Below, in pieces: positions 10,501-17,377 of a stretch of 64,000 nucleotides of DNA. Source of the stretch: Bradyrhizobium glycinis (lineage in GTDB: Bacteria > Pseudomonadota > Alphaproteobacteria > Rhizobiales > Xanthobacteraceae); the NCBI RefSeq assembly GCF_016031655.1, contig NZ_JACCHQ010000007.1, positions 161,744-225,743 on the forward strand. Reading direction: 5' to 3'. The position numbers and the translations under genes were made by a program. Within the stretch, counting starts at the first letter, position 1; each line of letters begins with the position of its first letter. The notes beneath the pieces were generated by a model. It was not told the DNA's origin. It saw only the letters and a list, made by a program, of their open reading frames with translations, and ran no database searches.

Positions 10501-13500
10501 TTTCCCGGCCTGTCGACGCGGCGGCTGGAAGTCGATCCCAGGGTGGCGCGCTTCGACATCACGCTCGAACTGGTCGAGGCCGATGGCCGCTTCACCGGCT
10601 TCTTCGAATATGCCACCGATCTGTTCGATGCCGCGACGATCGAAGCCATGGCGGCCCAGTTCAAGACGCTGCTCAAGGCCGTCATCGCCGATCCGGAGCA
10701 GCGGATCTCGCGCCTGCCGCTCCTGACCGAGGCCGAACGCAGGCAAGCGCTGGCGAAAGGCCGGGGCGTGCCGGCCAATTTCACCACACGCGGCAATTTA
10801 AGCGAACGCTTCGAGCGCCAGGCGAGGAAGACGCCGAACGCCGTCGCGGTCTCGGACGGTCGCACGTCCCTGACCTATCGCGAGCTGGCGCACCGCAGCC
10901 GGGCGGCCGCGCGATGGCTGGCCCGCGAGGGCGTCGGCGCCGAGAGCGTGGTTGCCCTGCTCGCGGAGCGCGGGCCCGACCTGCTCGCCGCGATGATCGC
11001 GGTGCAGCGCGTCGGCGCCGCCTTCCTCAATCTCGATCCCGACCAGCCGACGGCGCGGCTCTCCACCATCCTCGGATCGAGCTGTGCCCATGTGCTGCTG
11101 ACCGGACGGGCGCAATCCGCCATGGTCGAGACCCTGCTCGAACCGCTGGTCGAGCGCGTCCAGGTGGCAGAGCTCGACGACGCGGTCGCGACAAGGGCAG
11201 GCACGCCGGCCCGCGCCGCACGGCGCGCCGCCTCGAGCCTTGCCTATCTCGTCTATACGTCCGGCTCCTCCGGCGCGCCGAAGGGCGTCATGATCGAGCA
11301 GCGCGGCCTGTCGAACCATCTGGCCTCGCTCATCTCCGAGCTCGGCCTCTCCGCCAGGGACGTGATCGCACAGACCGCGCCGCAGAGCTTCGTCATCTCG
11401 GTCTGGCAATTCCTCGCCGGGCCGATGGTCGGCGCGCGCGTCCATGTCTGCGGCAACGCGATCGTGCAGGACCCGATGCTGCTGGCGCGGGAGATCGAGC
11501 GCGAGGGCATCACCGTGCTCGAGATCGTGCCCTCGCTGCTGCGCCTCATTCTCGAGCGTATGGACGAGGCGCCGATCCGGCAAGCCTTCGCGAAGCTGCG
11601 GCTGCTGATCTCGACCGGCGAGCCGTTGCCCGTCGACCTCTGCCGCGCCTGGTTTGCCCGCTGCGCGAGGGTGCCGCTGATCAATGCCTATGGCGCCTCG
11701 GAATGCTCCGACGACGTCTCCCTGCATCGCCTGACCAACGCGCCGGCGACCGCGACGGCCAACGTTCCGGTCGGGGCGCCGCTGCCGAACACGCAGCTCT
11801 ACGTGCTCGACGCAAACCTCCAGCCGCAACCGATCGGCGTGACCGGCGAACTCTGCATCGGCGGCGCCGGAATCGGCCGCGGCTACATCAATGATCCCGC
11901 GCAGAGCCGGCAGCGTTTTCTGCCCGATCCGTTCTCGCGCCAGGCCGGCAGCCGGCTCTACCGGACCGGCGATCTGGCCCGGCGCCGCGCCGACGGGACG
12001 ATCGAATGCCTCGGCCGCGCCGACCATCAGGTCAAGGTCCGTGGCTATCGTGTCGAGCTCAAGGAGATCGAGAACGCGCTGGCCGAGCATCGAAGCGTGC
12101 GCGCCGCTATCGTCGAACCGCGCCGCGAGGCGAGCGGCGACGTCAGGCTGATCGCCCATGTCGCCGCCAAGCCTGGCAGCCGCAGCAGTGCCAGCGAGCT
12201 GCGCGATTTCCTGAAGAGCCGCCTGCCCGGCCACGCCATCCCCTCCGCCTTCCTGTTCCTGGATCAGGTGCCGCTCAATGCCCATGGCAAGATCGACCGC
12301 TCGGCGCTGCTGGCGTCCGTACCGCCGGAAACGTCCGGCCCGGATGCGGTCGTCCCGGCGCGGCGCTTCACCGAAAAGGTGCTCTCCGACATCTGGATCG
12401 ACCTGCTGAACGTCGAGCGCATCAGTGTTACCGACAATTTCTTCGACCTCGGCGGCCATTCGCTGCTGGCCGGCCAGGTAATGGCGCGCATCGCGCGGGC
12501 GCTAGGAATCTCGCTACCGATCAAGACCATCTTCGAGGCGCCGACGATCGAATGGTTGGCGCGGCGGGTCGACCAGGCCTTGGCCACGAAGCCGCACGAG
12601 CCTGCCGCAAGCCAGCCACGATCGGCTGCGGGCGGACCGCCTGCGCCTTCCATCGGGCAGGACCAAATGCTGCACATCGAGCGGAATCTGCCGGGGCTGC
12701 CGCAGTTCAATTTGCCCTTCGCCTTCCGTCTGCGGGGTCCGCTCGATTCGGCCGCCCTGGCCAGGGCGATCGACGACGTGGTGCGCCGGCACGAATCGCT
12801 GCGCAGCGCGTTCGCCTGGAACGGCGATGAGCCGCAAAGCCGCATCGCCGCGCCGCGCACGCTCGGCCGAATCATGACGGTCGAGACGATCGGCGACGGC
12901 CATCTCCACAACAACAAGCGGCGCAAGGCGCTCGAGCTCAGGAAGATCGATCTCCTGATCGAGCAGGAGACCTATACTCCGATCGACATCACGCGCGCGC
13001 CGCTGTTGCGCGCCCGGCTGTTGCGGCTCCACGACGACGATCACGTGCTGCTGCTGACGCTGCATCACGCCGTCGTCGACGGCTGGTCGATCGGCGTGCT
13101 GTTCGAGGAACTGTCGAGCCGCTATGCCGCGCTGGCCGGATATCCGTCCGCGCCATTGCCGAAGCCACCGCCAGCCTTTTCGGATGTCGCACGCTGGCAG
13201 CGCTGGTGGTGCGGCACCGACGCGGCGCGCCGCCAGGCTGCCGACTGGACCGAGAACTTGCGCGGAGCGGGTCCCCTCTTCGACGGCGAATCGAGCCCGG
13301 GCGCCTCCACCGGGCATCATCCGGTCAGCCTCGAGCGCGAGCTGATCGCCCGGCTGACGGCGTTTGCCGGCCAGCACAATTGCACGCTGTTCATGTGCCT
13401 GCTCACCGGCCTGAAAGCCATGCTGCTGGCCCGGACGGGCCGTACCGACATCGCCGTCGCGACCGCGACGGCCAATCGTGCCCAGCCGGACACCGACCGG

Positions 13501-13986
13501 ATCATCGGCCCGTTCGAAAACACGGTGATCGTCCGCACGACAATCACGCCGGACCTGTCGTTCGCGGAGGCCCTGATGCGGGTGCGCCAGAGCGTGCTCG
13601 AGGCGCATACACGGCAGGAGCTGCCGTTCAACATCCTGGCCGATCGATTGGAGCAGGAGGGGATCGATCCGGCCTCGCTGCTCCAGGTCTATTTCACGCT
13701 GCAGAATCCGCTGCGCCAGCCGCTCGATCTCCCGGATCTCGCGACAGAATCGATCGGCAACGTCGCGCGCGAAGGCCAGCCGGTGCTGCCGATCGACCAG
13801 ACCTGGCTGTCGCTGATGCTCAAGGAGCGCCCGACCGGCCTTACCGGCTCCTGCAATTACAAGCGCGATTTGCTCGAGGGCCGAGTGGTCGGCGAATGGA
13901 TGGATGATCTCGTCGCGCTGCTGACGGCGGCGATCGCCCAGCCCAACGCACCACTCGGCAGGTTGCTCGCGCGCAGGGCCGCTTGA
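7543..13986 (+). CDS. Non-ribosomal peptide synthetase, A-PCP-C-A-PCP-C
   Basis: A 2147-residue assembly line. Module 1: adenylation domain (about 25-530) and carrier domain with phosphopantetheine Ser S570 (GADSL). Module 2: condensation domain with HHLATDG (759-765), adenylation domain (about 1085-1555, core LVYTSGSSGAPKG 1236-1248), carrier with S1640 (GGHSL). It ends in a second condensation domain with HHAVVDG (1841-1847) and no thioesterase or reductase. The first adenylation domain looks like Pcs60/AAE3 acyl-CoA ligases (SGTAARPKMVPLTHRN, LPLFHAHGLISGLL, ASASLAP), so the starter may be a carboxylic acid. In the second, the position of the alpha-amino-binding Asp235 of GrsA is V1284 (SFVISVWQF), so its substrate may not be an ordinary alpha-amino acid. 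AAAAGGGA lies directly before the ATG. Product unknown. Confidence 0.93.
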   Translation: MALSDIASGVDEASAGTTAETKIFAHISGLLEFHARRMPAAPALLAPGRPALSYGALAESIRQLVRSLRELGIGPADRIAVALPRGADTALALIAVASGCACVPVNPDLTADELQRYFSELKLTALVTRADMNSASRDVARVLDIAVIEFVAGPAHDLGGCAFIAPAIAPANAGGASRGDDDAFILLTSGTAARPKMVPLTHRNVCLSAYNAGHVLSLTTHDRLLNVLPLFHAHGLISGLLTALAAGSSVICTDGFDAASFFGWMRELQPTWYTAVPTIHRALLTAAEANPDRARPSSLRVIRSASASLAPAILAGLETTFGVPVLETYGMTEAASQIAANPFELRKVGSVGRAAGPEIAIMDETGRTLASGAHGEIVLRGPNMSRGYYNDEAATRAAFRNGWFRTGDLGYLDDDGYLFIVGRIKDVINRGGQKISPLEVEDVLLSHPAVLEAGVFAIPHEKLGENVAAVVVLRPNAEATSDQLRQFARKRLAAYKVPSLIRSVAALPKGASGKVKRNALAELIATVEAGDETRLPRNATESQLAEIWAGLLELPQVGADQDVFALGADSLAVTQMRSRLRDRFNVDFSFEDIFDCPTVATLAARIETAASRRKTALPAWHRLSGTDAPLSFQQQRMYVLSRLDPTRYNYNVVEVAALKGLVDAAALAASLAAICRRHEALRSVFVERQGEPVQLVLSSAPRLERIKLKPCPAGRRPAAIRREALKLAQHEFDLAHAPPLKATLLSFDRNSHALVVNVHHLATDGWSQRLFWEELAVHYAAARKKHSAALPPPAFQYRDFALWQQSWAQTPAAREQLDYWRAQLDGVTMLPLRTDRPRPQIWSGHGARHSLEFSKSLSAELRTLSQNQGVTPFMTLLAAFQCLLFRHTSHEDVATGSLIANRNQIESERLIGLFANTLVLRNDFSGDPSFGEMLRRVRQVTLDAYRNQDLPIEEVLRALQVARRSDGNPLFRIMFILQNASIEAARFPGLSTRRLEVDPRVARFDITLELVEADGRFTGFFEYATDLFDAATIEAMAAQFKTLLKAVIADPEQRISRLPLLTEAERRQALAKGRGVPANFTTRGNLSERFERQARKTPNAVAVSDGRTSLTYRELAHRSRAAARWLAREGVGAESVVALLAERGPDLLAAMIAVQRVGAAFLNLDPDQPTARLSTILGSSCAHVLLTGRAQSAMVETLLEPLVERVQVAELDDAVATRAGTPARAARRAASSLAYLVYTSGSSGAPKGVMIEQRGLSNHLASLISELGLSARDVIAQTAPQSFVISVWQFLAGPMVGARVHVCGNAIVQDPMLLAREIEREGITVLEIVPSLLRLILERMDEAPIRQAFAKLRLLISTGEPLPVDLCRAWFARCARVPLINAYGASECSDDVSLHRLTNAPATATANVPVGAPLPNTQLYVLDANLQPQPIGVTGELCIGGAGIGRGYINDPAQSRQRFLPDPFSRQAGSRLYRTGDLARRRADGTIECLGRADHQVKVRGYRVELKEIENALAEHRSVRAAIVEPRREASGDVRLIAHVAAKPGSRSSASELRDFLKSRLPGHAIPSAFLFLDQVPLNAHGKIDRSALLASVPPETSGPDAVVPARRFTEKVLSDIWIDLLNVERISVTDNFFDLGGHSLLAGQVMARIARALGISLPIKTIFEAPTIEWLARRVDQALATKPHEPAASQPRSAAGGPPAPSIGQDQMLHIERNLPGLPQFNLPFAFRLRGPLDSAALARAIDDVVRRHESLRSAFAWNGDEPQSRIAAPRTLGRIMTVETIGDGHLHNNKRRKALELRKIDLLIEQETYTPIDITRAPLLRARLLRLHDDDHVLLLTLHHAVVDGWSIGVLFEELSSRYAALAGYPSAPLPKPPPAFSDVARWQRWWCGTDAARRQAADWTENLRGAGPLFDGESSPGASTGHHPVSLERELIARLTAFAGQHNCTLFMCLLTGLKAMLLARTGRTDIAVATATANRAQPDTDRIIGPFENTVIVRTTITPDLSFAEALMRVRQSVLEAHTRQELPFNILADRLEQEGIDPASLLQVYFTLQNPLRQPLDLPDLATESIGNVAREGQPVLPIDQTWLSLMLKERPTGLTGSCNYKRDLLEGRVVGEWMDDLVALLTAAIAQPNAPLGRLLARRAA

Positions 13987-14032
13987 CCCCGCGACATCGC
14001 GCAAGAATACGGGTTCACGCGCCAAAGCTGTG

Positions 14033-14058
14033 AATGATCAAGTTGCAGCTTGATTATT
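14033..14058 (+). repeat. Inverted repeat downstream of the synthetase
   Basis: AATGATCAAG and CTTGATTATT face each other across TTGCAG, a 10-bp stem with one G-T pair. There is no T-tract, so it is either a weak terminator or an operator for the small gene that follows. A direct repeat TCGCGCAAGA flanks it at 13997 and 14067. Confidence 0.45.
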
Positions 14059-14126
14059 TGGCGTCGTCGCGCAAGATTATTCTCGCGCTTTGATTTGGGA
14101 TGATCAATTTCAACCGGGGGAGTGTT

Positions 14127-14300
14127 ATGGGTTTCATCAAATTTACGAAGAAGACCTCGCTCAGCGAGGAGGACCGCAAGGCGCTGGAAGACCTGCTCAA
14201 TTACGAGAAGGAGAAACTCCAGAAGGAGCTGGATGATGTCGAAGCCAGCCTAGAGGCTCTGCGCGGCTCCAAGAAGAAGAAGTCCAAGACGAAGAAGTAA
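14127..14300 (+). CDS. Small Lys-rich coiled-coil protein of unknown function
   Basis: A 57-residue protein, MGFIKFTKKTSLSEEDRKAL at the start, then a charged helix with heptad-like Leu spacing (LLNYEKEKLQKELDDVEASL) and a Lys/Ser tail. The ATG at 14127 is chosen because GGGGGAG sits 5 bases before it; an in-frame ATG at 14101 has no such site. There is no signal peptide or membrane segment. It lies between the synthetase and the phosphopantetheinyl transferase on the same strand, so it may belong to that pathway, perhaps as a docking or scaffold partner. I do not recognise a family. Confidence 0.7.
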   Translation: MGFIKFTKKTSLSEEDRKALEDLLNYEKEKLQKELDDVEASLEALRGSKKKKSKTKK

Positions 14301-14523
14301 ATTCGTCGGTCGGGGACGCCGTACGAGTCTTTGCAGAGCGGCCGCTCGCGCCCATCGAGGTTTGGGGGGCTCGCACAAGCTTGCGCCTGTAAACCGGCCT
14401 GCAAATCGACAAGAATTCGCCCGGGTGGACCGCTAGGTACGGTCCTCTCGGCTGATTCTTGCTCAGTTGTTTCTTAGTCGGGACCGAGGGATTTGGCCCC
14501 GCCCGACGCCATGGGCCCAATTG
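14301..14523 (+). other. Intergenic region before the transferase
   Basis: A 223-base gap between two same-strand genes. It has no clear terminator or promoter; the sequence is GC-rich with an AAGCTTGCGCCTG stretch near 14377. Nothing else is identifiable. Confidence 0.3.
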
Positions 14524-15255
14524 ATGGCAGACGACAGAATCGAACTCTTTGTCGGACTGATCGAGACCATTGACGTGCCGGGCGCGGCCGAGGCGTGCCG
14601 GCGCCTGCTCTCGGTCGACGAGCGGGCCCGGGCCGATCGCTTCGTGTTCGAGCGGCATCGGCGGCAGTACATTTTCGCACATGCGATGTTGCGCCTCGCG
14701 CTGTCGCAGGTCGCTTCCAACGTCGCTCCGACCGACTGGTCGTTTGGCGCGGGCCGCTATGGCCGGCCGTTCGTCGCAGCACCGGCCACCTCGAGCGCGC
14801 TGCATTTCAGCCTGTCGCATGCCGACGGCTGCGTCGCTTGCGTGGTGTCGCGGCATGAGGCCGTCGGGGTCGACGTCGAAACCGTGTCGCGGCGCGTCGC
14901 GCCGCTGTCCACCGCGCTTCGCTTCTTTGCGCCGGAGGAGGTCGAAAGCTTGCGCGGACTGCCGGAGCCCGCGGCGATCGAGCGCTTCTTCGACTATTGG
15001 ACGCTCAAGGAGGCCTATCTGAAGGCCAGGGGCTTCGGGCTCAATCTGCCGCTCGATGCCTTCGCCATGCAGGTGTCACGCGAGGCCATCGAGATCAGCT
15101 TCAAGCCAGACATCGTCGACGATCCGGACGGCTGGCGCTTCTCGCTGTGCTCGCCATCGCCCGCGCATCGCCTCGCGATCGCCGACGGCTCCCGCGCGGA
15201 CGGCGGCCTTCCCATCAGCCGCCATGCCTGGCCTCTCCACGAAGCGGCTGAATGA
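14524..15255 (+). CDS. 4'-phosphopantetheinyl transferase, Sfp type
   Basis: A 243-residue enzyme that converts apo carrier proteins to the holo form by moving phosphopantetheine from CoA onto the carrier Ser. Motifs are clear: RPFVAAP-like substrate loop (81-87), HFSLSHADG (94-102), VGVDVE with metal ligands D117 and E119, and YWTLKEAYLKARG with W159, K162, E163 and K167. Length fits the double-domain Sfp/Gsp class rather than the short AcpS class. The ATG at 14524 is used because the family homology begins there; a TTG at 14467 would extend it. Its position after the synthetase makes S570 and S1640 of that protein the likely targets. Confidence 0.9.
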   Translation: MADDRIELFVGLIETIDVPGAAEACRRLLSVDERARADRFVFERHRRQYIFAHAMLRLALSQVASNVAPTDWSFGAGRYGRPFVAAPATSSALHFSLSHADGCVACVVSRHEAVGVDVETVSRRVAPLSTALRFFAPEEVESLRGLPEPAAIERFFDYWTLKEAYLKARGFGLNLPLDAFAMQVSREAIEISFKPDIVDDPDGWRFSLCSPSPAHRLAIADGSRADGGLPISRHAWPLHEAAE

Positions 15256-15282
15256 CGCACACCGCGGAGAGGTGAAGCGATC

Positions 15283-16308
15283 TCACCGCGCTTCTTCGAA
15301 GCCCGCCAGCACAGAGGTCAGGTTGGCGCCGAGGATATCCGAGAGATAGCCGCCTTCCTGCACCAACACGGTCGGCAGGCCCAGCTTCGCGATGGCCTGG
15401 CCGATACGGCGGAAGCCGGGTGTAGTGACGGCCAATCCCTTGAGCGGATCGTGCTCGGAGGCATCGAGGCCGAGTGCGATGACGAGGGCGCCGGGGGCAA
15501 AGGATTCGATCGCCTTGCGCGCGAGGTCCAGCGCCTGGAGATAGCCGTCATCGCCGGTGCCGATGGGAAGCGGAATGTTGAGATTGGTGCCGAGGCCGGG
15601 TCCTTCGCCGCGCTCGTGTGCATAGCCCCATACGTAGGGATAATACGCAACGGGGTCGGCATGGATCGAGATCGTGGAGACGTCGGGGCGGGCATAAAAG
15701 ATGCCTTGCGTGCCGTTGCCGTGATGGACATCGACGTCGAGGATCACGACGCGCTCGTGCTTCTGCCGCAGATGCGCCGCCGCGATCGCGCTGTTGTTGA
15801 GAAAGCAGAAGCCGCCGGCCATGTCGCGATAGGCGTGATGGCCGGGCGGACGGCAGAGCGCATAGACCGCGTCCTCGCCGTCCATCACCATCTGCGCTGC
15901 GGTGACCGCAACGTCGGTGGCGGCGCAGGCCGCGGCCCACGTGCCCGGGCCGATCGGCGCTGCGGTGTCGGCGGTGTGCCAGCCCAGCTTGCCGACGATG
16001 TGGCTGGGATAGGTCGCTGCATGGCGCACGGGATGGACATTGCCGATCATCTCCGGGCCGGAATCGCCGAGCGCCGTCCAGGCGTCCCAGGCTTCGCTGA
16101 GGAACGACAGATATTCCGGACTGTGAATGCGTGCGCGCGGCCCGGACCCGAACTTGGTCGGCTCGACCAGTTGATGCCTGCCGTCCTTCAATCCCTTGAG
16201 CAGGCGGTCGGCGCGCTCGGGCTGCTCGGTGGTGCGCTTGACGACACCGCGCACCAGGAAGAATTGCGGATCGTGGCTGCGGTGCAGTTCGGTATAAACG
16301 GCTTTCAC
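15283..16308 (-). CDS. Histone deacetylase family / acetylpolyamine amidohydrolase-like protein
   Basis: A 341-residue zinc-dependent deacetylase of the class II HDAC-like fold. RPPGHHAYRDMAGGFCFLNN (about 157-176) carries the tandem catalytic His pair, ILDVDVHHGNGTQ supplies zinc ligands Asp and His, and LGLDASEHDP supplies the second Asp; the GGY near the C-terminus is the usual catalytic Tyr. Bacterial members with this N-terminal MKAVYTELHRSHDP style act on acetylpolyamines or other small acetylamides. It converges on the phosphopantetheinyl transferase, so it is probably a separate unit, though an amine-related link to the synthetase cannot be excluded. Confidence 0.85.
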   Translation of the reverse strand: MKAVYTELHRSHDPQFFLVRGVVKRTTEQPERADRLLKGLKDGRHQLVEPTKFGSGPRARIHSPEYLSFLSEAWDAWTALGDSGPEMIGNVHPVRHAATYPSHIVGKLGWHTADTAAPIGPGTWAAACAATDVAVTAAQMVMDGEDAVYALCRPPGHHAYRDMAGGFCFLNNSAIAAAHLRQKHERVVILDVDVHHGNGTQGIFYARPDVSTISIHADPVAYYPYVWGYAHERGEGPGLGTNLNIPLPIGTGDDGYLQALDLARKAIESFAPGALVIALGLDASEHDPLKGLAVTTPGFRRIGQAIAKLGLPTVLVQEGGYLSDILGANLTSVLAGFEEAR

Positions 16309-16438
16309 TCAAACACTCCGTGGTCGCATGCTACTGAACGTGCCGCAGAGTCTTGATCGCCACGGCCGCCGGATGCAAGCAAGAAGAATGCCGCCCATGT
16401 CGCGCTGCCCTGCGCCGAAAGCAGAGCGCTTGCGAAGC

Positions 16439-17377
16439 TCAGCAACGTCCGCGCTGGAGGCAGTGCTCGCGGCCGGGCCGGTCGGTGCGGAAGGACTCGA
16501 TGAAGCCGCCCTGGCGCTGGGTGACGAAGACGGTCTTGCCGTCGCTGCCGCCGAAGGCAAGGTTGGTCGGCTCCTTGGCCCTCAGCGGAATCTCGCGCTC
16601 GACCGCGCCGGTCGGCTTCATCAGCGCGATCGTGCCCTTGAGAATGCGCGCGACGTAGAGGCGGCCGGCAACGTCGGTGCGCAGGCCGTCGATGGTGTCG
16701 GGCTGAAACGCCTTGACGAGCTTTGCAGTCGTCAGCTCGTTGCCGCTGATCGCATAGGACCAGATCTGGCCGCTGCTGGATTCGCCGACATAGAGCGTCT
16801 TGCCGTCAGGGCTGAGATCGATGCCGTTGGTGGTGCCCATCGCGCGCGGCGCCGACATCACCCGTCCCTGCACCGTACCGTCCGCTCCCCTGGCGATGCG
16901 CCAGATGTGGCCTTCCCTGCCCTTCCAGTTCGGATCGCTCGCATAGATCGTGCCGTCGGGCGCGATCGTGATGTCGTTCGGCTGGCTCAGCTCGTCGGAG
17001 TGAAACCATACCGCGGGCTCGATCGCACCCTTGGGGATCGCGAAGATGTTGTGCTTCTTGTAGTCGGCGATGAACATCGTGCCGCTGCGATCGAAACGGA
17101 TCGCATTGCCGACGCTGCCTTCGGGGAGCATCGTGAACAGCTCCGAGGCGGCGCCACCCGCAGGCAATTTGCCGATGGTGCCGGGCTTGCCGAGGTTGAC
17201 GACGAACAGATTGCCATCGAGATCGGCGGCCGGCCCTTCGATGCCGAAGGTGTACTCGCTGGCCGGCGTCACCTGTGCGCTTTCGAACAGTTTTGTTTCG
17301 GCAGCGGCCGGCAGCGTCGCGACGAGCAGGATGCTACTGCACAGGCACCAGAAGTTCCTGCCGGATGTAATAGCCAT
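16439..17377 (-). CDS. SMP-30/gluconolactonase-like secreted beta-propeller protein
   Basis: About 312 residues with a Sec signal peptide (MAITSGRNFWCLCSSILLV, cleavage likely after AAA). The mature part has the repeated GNLFVV, GTMFIADY, GTIYASDPN and GRLYVARI strands of a six-bladed propeller, as in SMP-30/gluconolactonases that open sugar lactones. The ATG at 17377 is preferred; a GTG at 17395 is also in frame. Either start lies inside the 3' end of the sugar dehydrogenase gene, so the two overlap by 44 bases or more and are co-translated. A lactonase beside a dehydrogenase suggests oxidation of a sugar to a lactone and then hydrolysis in the periplasm. Confidence 0.75.
   Translation of the reverse strand: MAITSGRNFWCLCSSILLVATLPAAAETKLFESAQVTPASEYTFGIEGPAADLDGNLFVVNLGKPGTIGKLPAGGAASELFTMLPEGSVGNAIRFDRSGTMFIADYKKHNIFAIPKGAIEPAVWFHSDELSQPNDITIAPDGTIYASDPNWKGREGHIWRIARGADGTVQGRVMSAPRAMGTTNGIDLSPDGKTLYVGESSSGQIWSYAISGNELTTAKLVKAFQPDTIDGLRTDVAGRLYVARILKGTIALMKPTGAVEREIPLRAKEPTNLAFGGSDGKTVFVTQRQGGFIESFRTDRPGREHCLQRGRC

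Noticed and set aside
10798..12459. 553-codon minus-strand frame inside the synthetase
   Set aside because: Antisense to the second adenylation domain and composed of low-information Arg/Asp/Gly-rich sequence.
15283..16308. Deacetylase as a tailoring enzyme of the synthetase cluster
   Set aside because: It is on the opposite strand, convergent with the cluster, and fits acetylpolyamine metabolism by itself; linkage is not demonstrated.
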